From: Burkholderiales bacterium
GTDB taxonomy: Bacteria > Pseudomonadota > Gammaproteobacteria > Burkholderiales > WYBJ01
Assembly: GCA_020848435.1 (NCBI GenBank)
Contig: JADLAC010000017.1
Location: 62,001-126,000 of the forward strand
Direction of reading: 5' to 3'
Length of the DNA stretch: 64,000 bases
Within the stretch, counting starts at the first letter, position 1; every line of letters begins with the position of its first letter. Shown piece by piece: positions 59,601 to 64,000 of the stretch. The notes beneath the pieces were generated by a model, which was given only the letters and a program-made list of their open reading frames with translations, had not been told where the DNA came from and made no database searches. The position numbers and the translations under genes were made by a program.

Positions 59601-62600
59601 CCCGCGAGCGGCCACGGCGGCGGCGCGATCCAGGTCGGCTGGACCGTGACCAACGCGGGCCCCGCCGCGACGTCCGCAGGAGGCTGGGTCGACCGCGTGC
59701 TGCTTTCCACCGATGAGCTGTTCGGCAATGCCGATGACATCACCGTCGCGGATATTACGCATAGCGGCGACTTGGCCCCCGGTGCAGCCTACACCGAATC
59801 GCGCGAAGTCGTGCTGCCGTTGGGGCACGACGGCGCTTTCTTCATCGGTGTGCGCACCGACGCGAGCGGCGTCGTGCCGGAAATCGGCACCGCGGGCAAC
59901 GATGTGAGCGCGCCGGTCACCATCACCGTCACCGCGCCCTTCGCCGACTTGGCGGTGGAAGCGCTGAGCGCCCCCGCCACGGCGCGCGTCGGCGATACCA
60001 TCGACGTCCTCTGGCGCGTACGCAACCTCGGCGATAGCGCAACCGTCGCGAGCCCCTGGCGCGATCGCGTGCTGCTGTCCTTGGATGCGAGCGCCGGCAG
60101 CGGCGACATCATCCTGGCCGATGTCGATCACCTGCCGGCGCTCGCGCCGGGCGAAAGCTATACCGTGTCGCGCGCGCTCCTGGTACCGAGCGGGGCCATC
60201 GGCACCTGGAACGTGCTGGTCGCGACCAACGTGACCGGCGCGGTGTACGAGAAGGGCCTCGTCGCCAACAACACCGGCCAAGGCAGCGGCCAGATCACGA
60301 TCTCGCCTGCGCCCGCGGCCGATCTTGCCGTGGTCGACATCGTGGTGCCCGCGGCAGGCCAGCCGGGCGAGCAGCGCACGGTTTCGTGGAGCGTGCGTAA
60401 CGACGGCGAGATCGCCGCGCGCGCGCCCTGGACCGATCGGGTCTACCTCTCGCTCGACGGCACGCTCAACGGTGCAATTGAAGTCGCGGCGCTCGCGCGC
60501 GGCGCGGACCTGGCGTCCGGCGCGACTTACAACGCAGCCGCTTCGATCGTGCTGCCCGATCTCGCCGACGGCAACTACCGCATCGTCGTGCGCAGCGATA
60601 CCGCCGCCCAGGTGTTCGAGGACAACCGGGAGGCGAACAACACGCTCGCCACGGTCGCGGCGCTCGCGCTCACCCATCCCGATCTCGCGCTGACCGCGGT
60701 AGTGCCGCCGGCATCGAGCACCTCCGGCACCGCCATCGATGTCGAGTGGACGATCACCAACGCGGGCACGGGCACGGCGCTGGGCACCTGGACCGACGTG
60801 CTGTGGCTCTCGCGCGACGGCAGCATTGGCGCGGGCGACCTCAAGCTCGCCGAGCGCTCGCGCAGCGGCCCGCTTGCGAGCGGGGCGAGCTACACCGGCT
60901 CGACGTCGATCGCGTTGCCGCTCGATGCCGCCGGCGCTTATCAACTCCTGGTCGCCACCGACAGCGGCAACAGCCTGCGCGAGCTGAGCGCCGGCGAAGC
61001 GAACAATCTCGGCGCCGGCGCGCTCAACGTCGCGCTCGCGCCCTACGCCGACCTGGTGGTCTCGGAGGTGATCGCGCCCGCCGAAACGGTCGGCGATCCG
61101 GCCGAGGTGACCGTCGCCTGGACGGTGCGCAACGCCGGTACGGGGGCGGGCCAGACGAGCGCCTGGAGCGACGCCATCGTCGCCTCGCGCAATGCGACCC
61201 TCGGCGACGGCGACGACATCGAGCTCGCACGCTTCGCCCGCGCGGGGGCGCTCGCCGAGGGGTCCACCTACACCCGCAGCGAGACCTTCCTGCTGCCGCC
61301 CGGATTCAGCGGCCGCTACACGCTGTTCGTGCGCGCCGACGCCGCCGGGCAGGTGTTCGAAAACGCGCTCGAAGCGAACAATTCGGCGCCGGCGGCGGGC
61401 TTCTTCGACGTGATGACGATCCCCTACGCGGATCTGGTCATCGAAGCCCTGGCGCCGCCCGCGGGCGCGATGAGCGGCCAGCCGGCCGAGGTGAGCTGGA
61501 CGGTGCGCAACATCGGCATCGGCCAGACCAACACCGCGGCATGGTTCGATCGCGTCTATATCGCCGACAATCCCGCCGGCACGAATCGCATCCTGCTCGG
61601 CGAGTTCAACCATTTCGGCTTCTTGTCCGCCGGCGAGGCGTACACACGCACGGTCGAAGTGACGCCGCCCAACGGCGCCTCGGGCAGCCGTTATCTCATC
61701 GTGGAAGCGGGCGACATCCCCCAAGGTGGCGTCCCGTTCGAGTTCGTCTACAAGGACAACAACACCCGCGTCTCCACAGCGTTCGAGCTGGGGCTCTCGC
61801 CCGCGCCGGATCTCGCCGTGACCGACATCGTGGCGCCGGCCGCCGGCGCGGAAGCCGCCGCCATCGACGTGTCGTGGACGGTGCGCAATCAGGGCGCGGC
61901 GCAAGCCGCCGGCGTCTGGGTCGATCGCGTCTATCTGCGCAAGTTCGGCGACACCGGTCCGGGCACGCAGATCGGCACCTACACCTACCAGGGGCCCTTG
62001 CAGGCGGGGCTCGCGTACTCTCGCCGCGAGCAGATCCAGTTACCGAGCCATACCAGTGACCGCTACGAGCTGATCGTCATCACCGATGCCGACAATGCGC
62101 TCTACGAGGGCAGCGGCGAGAGCAACAACCGCTCCATCGACGACGTGCAGATCGCGGTCAGCGTCTTGCCGCGACCGGACTTGCAGGTCGACTCGATCAG
62201 CGGCCCGGCGGAAGTCGATGCGGGTGCCAGCGCCTCGATCGAATTCACCGTCATCAACCAGGGTCCGGTCGCGACCACGGTGCCCAACTGGAACGACCGG
62301 GTGTACTTGTCGCTCGACGACAAGGTTACCTCCGACGACATCCTCGTGGCTTCGCTCACCAACGGCGCGGCGCTCGCCCACGGCGAGAGCTACGCGTCGA
62401 CGACGGCGCAGTTCGTCGTGCCGACGCGCTTCCGCGGCACCGTCTATGCCATCGTCGTGACCGACTTCGGCGGCGCGGTCGACGAGTGGCCGAACGACGA
62501 CAACAACGTGCGCCGGCTGCCGATTTTCGTCGAGCCTTGGCCGTTCTCCGACCTGGTGGTGGAACAGGTGGTCGCCCCCGCGCAGGCCTTCGAAGGCAAT

Positions 62601-64000
62601 ACCATCGAGGTGCGCTACACGGTCACCAACAAGGGCAGCGGCCCGACCGATCTAGGCGCCTGGACCGAGCATGTCTGGCTTACCCGCGACAAGAACCGGC
62701 CGCACCCGGGCCAAGGCGACGTGCTGCTGGCGACCCTCAACTACACCGGCGGCACGCTCGCACGCAATGCGGGCTACGACCGCGCGTTCAGCGTCAAGCT
62801 GCCCGACCACGTGGTTTCCGGCACCTACTACGTCATGCCCTGGGTCGACCCGTTCGCCCAGGTGCTCGAAGACACGCTCGCCGCGAACGTGAATCCGGAC
62901 GATCCGCACGAGATCAACAACAACAACTACAAGGCGCGCGCGATCGACCTGATTGGCGTGCCGGTGATCGTCGAGGAGCTCAAACCCCAGCCGCCGGACT
63001 TGAGCGTGGTCTCGGTCGATGCCGAGGCGTTCGAGCGCGCCGGCGAGCTGTTCACGTTCTCGTGGACGGTGCGAAACGACGGCGCCGGGCCGACCGCGCG
63101 CGATTGGCACGATGAAGTCATCCTGTCGGATTCGCCCGAGCCCGGTGCCGCCGGTGCGCACGAGTACCACCTGGGCGGGTTCGACAACCTGGCAGCGCTC
63201 GGCGTCGGGGCAGCCTACACCAATACCCAGACCGTGCTGTTGAGCCCCTCGGCCAAGGGCAGCTACCTGCACGTCAGGGCGGGCTACGGCGATCCGAATC
63301 GCGCCAACGACACCGGCACCGATAGTACGCAGGTGACCGAAGCGATCCCGGATCTGCGCGTGACCAACATCGTGCTCGCCGCCGAAGCGTTCTCGGGCGA
63401 GAAGACCACGATCACCTACACCGTCACCAACGAAAGCAATACGCCGATCTGGTCCGGCACGCAGTACTGGACCGACCACGTCTACTTCTCCAAGGACCCG
63501 ACGCTCATCCTCGAGCGGGCGACGCTGTTCGCGCGCGTGCAGCAGCCCAACACCGGAGCGCTCGCCGCGGGCGCGAGCTACACGCGCACGCTGGAAGTCG
63601 ATCTGCCGCCCGGCATCGGCGGCAACTACTACGTCTACGTGCTCGCGAACGTGGTCGATCCGCGCACACCGCTCAGCCCGTCGTGGCCCGATGTCGCCGG
63701 ATCGAACCCGTCCCTCGTGGGCGACCGCTACCTGGATGCCGCCTACGAATATCCCCTCAACAACCTCGGCCAGGCGCCACTCAAAGTCGTGTATCGCGAG
63801 CCCGACCTCCAGGTCAGCGCCATGGCGATTGCCGATACGCTCGCCGCCGGTGAGAGCGCCGAGTTGAGCTTCACCGTCACCAACACCGGCAACCGCGCGA
63901 CCCGCGAGAGCTCCTGGACCGACAGCCTTTATCTCTCGCTCGACGCCTCGCTCGACAGCCGCGACTACCTGCTCCCCGGGACCGTGCTGTCCACCACGCG
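53679..64000 (+). CDS. Giant LEPR-XLL surface/secreted protein (3' end outside window)
   Basis: From the ATG at 53679 the checked segments all lie in one frame that appears open to base 64000: at least 3,440 residues. Order: basic N-terminus and the LEPR-XLL motif FEPLEPRLLLSG (about 53-64); a metallopeptidase-like segment with HELGH (216-220); beta-strand repeats (about 275-1085) including near-identical DNA repeats; IAPGESSPGALTITGNYTQG (about 1088); cadherin-like domains (DDSIGALEDTPITFDVLAND); a LamG-type domain (about 1307-1495); more Ig-like domains; then about 12 CARDB-like repeats from about 1964 on. LEPR-XLL proteins are very large putative adhesins. An export gene is not in the window. 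The C-terminus is missing, so its secretion signal is unknown. Confidence 0.88.
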   Translation, partial: MVSSRFETQDGSRNVARSRHGRVMPKPRLIDRLVARAMRTFACAGPPARRIVFEPLEPRLLLSGSPLPDNAADAAEVVERSAAATSAPLIRLDALAPAAASASNRLAQDADDRSTTNASALPSADELDALLAEARRRSGFRDAVEVQFVDLSGHDLGRAQAGAVHLDIDASGYGWFVDSTPTGDSEFTFDPEAGQWRARAGEPAANGIDLLSALMHELGHLEGSAHASEHAAAGDAMHASLGPGIRQAFAERDATASDLASSAADGAALVITPTISWVGGDGFWDVGSNWNTGVAPGLNDRVLIDNPNGSFTVTVRGNVSVHSLLSRENLLLSGGNFTLAADSELNAGFTVAGGALFANDTLTLTGSSQWSHGDWTVPGGIVNTGELRVVTGNNHWLRSGTLANRGLVIHEGGQLLLVGASIDNLAADAGAGLAAGVWEGRSGNIVHWSDATAFNNAGTLRGAANYTVSANLVNTGGLIEVDAGTLRLDGPATLGEGTRYDIAEGAVAHHAGGTQAFSGAITGSGLGRILFAGSVMTTAAGSSASIDFAPGLAQWHHGDWDLYGGLTNVGTISVVTGNNHWLRGTLANRGRVIHDGGQLLFVSAAIDNLAADEGAGLAGGVWEARSGSLVHWSGATAFNNTGTLRAVANYTISANLVNTGGLIEVDAGTLRLDGAATLGEGTRYDVAEGAVVHHAGGTHTISGAITGSGPGRILFAGSVMTTAAGSSASIDFAPGLAQWHHGDWDLYGGLTNVGTISVVTGNNHWLRGTLANRGRVIHDGGQLLFVSAAIDNLAADEGAGLAGGVWEARSGSLVHWSGATAFNNTGTLRSTGNYTISANLVSGGLIDVDAGTLTLNHDSTIGEGTLYDVAAGAVVQHTSNTYSFTGRVSGVGSGAVLFNGAVVSVAADTNALFDFAPGLAQWHHGDWDLYGGLTNVGTISIVTGNNHWLRGTLDNLGHVIHDGGQLLFVGAAINNLAVAAPVSIAGLWEARSGSLVHWSGTTAFNNSGTLRKTGSATYPFGLQLTHSAGLVEAAAGALSFSAAFLQTGGVTRLAGGSLAASASMTLQGGRLEGSGTIGAHVSNAAGTIAPGESSPGALTITGNYTQGASGVFEADIGGVAPADVDRVTIGGQANLDGELRISVNGDFQPSLNDVYTVMSFAGRGGSDFALVTGLDSKPGVELEEFVSTTAVTINAVSAPINHVPDAIDDSIGALEDTPITFDVLANDIEPDADPLVIVGFTQPAHGSLVRTGGSFTYAPAADFSGADGFTYQVSDRRGGTDTASVSLTLAAVNDAPLAHAYGPGRALYFDGANDYVDLGNPPAGTFDLGAQATLEAWVNFSVLPTNSIATLVSKDVGPGHIDKWIFGYGRNYFNVGNATVFAINSPASGPIFLASNAWTPQLGRWYHLALVKNGNDYTFYRDGIADGTASTTFPVPAAAAPLLFGEAEGGFRLAGALDEVRLWHSARSAGQINAAMHRVLAAAEPGLAGYWRFEEGDGATVFDRSTNTNHGTLGGGVVQNRPAFGVPGARIHDAVTTDLDTDALITLGATDPDDTGLTISITELPQNGTLYQTSDGVTRAAAISAIGTAVTDAQRRVLYAPPPAATGLGLAHFAYRAFDGEVHSNEATVMIDVVSVNQAPLVTDDVAELAEDASIDIDVLANDSDPELDTLTIASFTQALHGTVSLTEAGMLRYVPQQDFFGLDSWTYVVADGKGGRTTGRVDVEVSALNDAPVANGATVSTPELTDVLITLGGSDIDGHALSALIASLPSSGTLYQSLADGQRGAPITSANTAVTDAARRVVYAPAAGAGTAFDAFTFRVSDGLVYSAEATLAIDVIATIAPRVVSSSIASGDVLAAAPLTYTATFSEALASSGLDEADVTLANTSTGAVVAASSFAYDALTRTLTLAFPTLLPGSYALTLISSGSGFRDLDGRALDGAPSFPLPSGDGAAGGNFVVSFVVPAPDLAVSALIAPASGHGGGAIQVGWTVTNAGPAATSAGGWVDRVLLSTDELFGNADDITVADITHSGDLAPGAAYTESREVVLPLGHDGAFFIGVRTDASGVVPEIGTAGNDVSAPVTITVTAPFADLAVEALSAPATARVGDTIDVLWRVRNLGDSATVASPWRDRVLLSLDASAGSGDIILADVDHLPALAPGESYTVSRALLVPSGAIGTWNVLVATNVTGAVYEKGLVANNTGQGSGQITISPAPAADLAVVDIVVPAAGQPGEQRTVSWSVRNDGEIAARAPWTDRVYLSLDGTLNGAIEVAALARGADLASGATYNAAASIVLPDLADGNYRIVVRSDTAAQVFEDNREANNTLATVAALALTHPDLALTAVVPPASSTSGTAIDVEWTITNAGTGTALGTWTDVLWLSRDGSIGAGDLKLAERSRSGPLASGASYTGSTSIALPLDAAGAYQLLVATDSGNSLRELSAGEANNLGAGALNVALAPYADLVVSEVIAPAETVGDPAEVTVAWTVRNAGTGAGQTSAWSDAIVASRNATLGDGDDIELARFARAGALAEGSTYTRSETFLLPPGFSGRYTLFVRADAAGQVFENALEANNSAPAAGFFDVMTIPYADLVIEALAPPAGAMSGQPAEVSWTVRNIGIGQTNTAAWFDRVYIADNPAGTNRILLGEFNHFGFLSAGEAYTRTVEVTPPNGASGSRYLIVEAGDIPQGGVPFEFVYKDNNTRVSTAFELGLSPAPDLAVTDIVAPAAGAEAAAIDVSWTVRNQGAAQAAGVWVDRVYLRKFGDTGPGTQIGTYTYQGPLQAGLAYSRREQIQLPSHTSDRYELIVITDADNALYEGSGESNNRSIDDVQIAVSVLPRPDLQVDSISGPAEVDAGASASIEFTVINQGPVATTVPNWNDRVYLSLDDKVTSDDILVASLTNGAALAHGESYASTTAQFVVPTRFRGTVYAIVVTDFGGAVDEWPNDDNNVRRLPIFVEPWPFSDLVVEQVVAPAQAFEGNTIEVRYTVTNKGSGPTDLGAWTEHVWLTRDKNRPHPGQGDVLLATLNYTGGTLARNAGYDRAFSVKLPDHVVSGTYYVMPWVDPFAQVLEDTLAANVNPDDPHEINNNNYKARAIDLIGVPVIVEELKPQPPDLSVVSVDAEAFERAGELFTFSWTVRNDGAGPTARDWHDEVILSDSPEPGAAGAHEYHLGGFDNLAALGVGAAYTNTQTVLLSPSAKGSYLHVRAGYGDPNRANDTGTDSTQVTEAIPDLRVTNIVLAAEAFSGEKTTITYTVTNESNTPIWSGTQYWTDHVYFSKDPTLILERATLFARVQQPNTGALAAGASYTRTLEVDLPPGIGGNYYVYVLANVVDPRTPLSPSWPDVAGSNPSLVGDRYLDAAYEYPLNNLGQAPLKVVYREPDLQVSAMAIADTLAAGESAELSFTVTNTGNRATRESSWTDSLYLSLDASLDSRDYLLPGTVLSTT
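54321..54410 (+). other. HELGH metallopeptidase-like motif in the giant protein
   Basis: Residues 215-244 read MHELGHLEGSAHASEHAAAG followed by DAMHASLGPG. HELGH fits the HExxH zinc motif, and the later Met could be the Met-turn of a metzincin-like fold. The family third ligand spacing (HExxHxxGxxH) fits loosely: HELGHLEGSAH has a His at the right distance, with Gly at position 8. Confidence 0.5.
54780..56560 (+). repeat. Tandem ~552-bp (184-aa) repeats in the giant gene
   Basis: Near-identical DNA blocks recur with a 552-base step: GCTCGCGCAATGGCATCACG is at 55331 and 55883, and again (549 later) at 56432, with a diverged fourth copy near 54785. Protein text QWHHGDWDLYGGLTNVGTIS repeats in each, then VTGNNHWLRGTLANRGRV. 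Copies 2 and 3 differ by only a few bases over about 390, which suggests recent duplication or gene conversion. Confidence 0.9.
59569..64000 (+). repeat. About twelve CARDB-like repeats
   Basis: Repeats begin near 59569, 59943, 60312, 60679, 61042, 61426, 61803, 62172, 62547, 62994, 63345 and 63802 (the last cut by the window). Each starts with a DLxVxxIxAP-type strand and has WTVRNxGxG and WxDRVYLSxD patterns about 120 residues long. CARDB is a bacterial cell-adhesion-related domain. At DNA level they are more diverged than the 552-bp repeats. Confidence 0.8.

Noticed and set aside
58734..61904. 1,056-codon open frame on the minus strand
   Set aside because: It is antisense to the giant LEPR-XLL frame, has Arg/Gly/Asp-rich low-information text, and shows no domain. 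High GC produces such shadows.

Overview
The window is high-GC DNA that looks like a betaproteobacterium. The evidence is the dsbD / TlpA / aroQ / accB-accC / prmA / DUF3426 / gcvH order, a long-form HisG, a PEP-CTERM protein, and seven Bug-type (TctC) periplasmic receptors. The species cannot be told from the sequence alone.

Layout. (1) 1-5952 is a housekeeping run: C-terminal DsbD, a TlpA-like thioredoxin, AroQ, both biotin/biotin-carboxylase subunits of acetyl-CoA carboxylase, PrmA, a DUF3426 zinc-ribbon protein and GcvH. (2) 5978-12951 is an inserted accessory block: a four-gene ABC efflux operon and a toxin-antitoxin patch with two intact pairs and one truncated head-to-head remnant. A degenerate copy of the gcvH 3' end lies just upstream of gcvPA, so the block is flanked by gcvH-derived sequence. 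(3) 13277-20688 returns to housekeeping genes: gcvPA, tpx, gcvPB, a PfkB kinase, apaH, a cytochrome c5-like protein, hisG and tRNA-Arg(CCG). (4) 20687-21891 is a graveyard of fragments next to the tRNA: serine recombinase, DUF3883-like and DUF4143 ATPase pieces.

(5) 22063-53434 is an accessory catabolic region. Bug receptors alternate with two MmgE/PrpD proteins, a tcuA-like FAD dehydrogenase plus aconitase with a divergent FadR-type regulator, two tandem maleate-isomerase/racemase-like genes, a CitE-like lyase, an ADP-forming acyl-CoA synthetase, and several oxidoreductases. No TctA/TctB membrane subunit is visible, so the receptors are orphans here. Pseudogenes (enolase superfamily, formate dehydrogenase gamma subunit, fdhE) and REP-like hairpins are scattered through it. 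The gene at 40453-40998 is best read as a selenoprotein: an in-frame UGA at 40747 makes a U-G-S-C motif, the frame stays open for 83 more codons, and a hairpin with a G-starting loop lies 19 nt downstream. It sits directly before its likely partner gene.

(6) 53679-64000 is the start of a giant LEPR-XLL surface or secreted protein (at least 3,440 residues, running off the window). It has an HELGH motif, 552-bp near-identical tandem repeats, LamG and cadherin-like domains, and about twelve CARDB-like repeats.

How the parts may work together (inference): the Bug receptors probably bind di- or tricarboxylates or related organic acids, and the neighbouring enzymes fit that chemistry. The clearest case is tricarballylate to cis-aconitate (TcuA-like) to isocitrate (AcnA).
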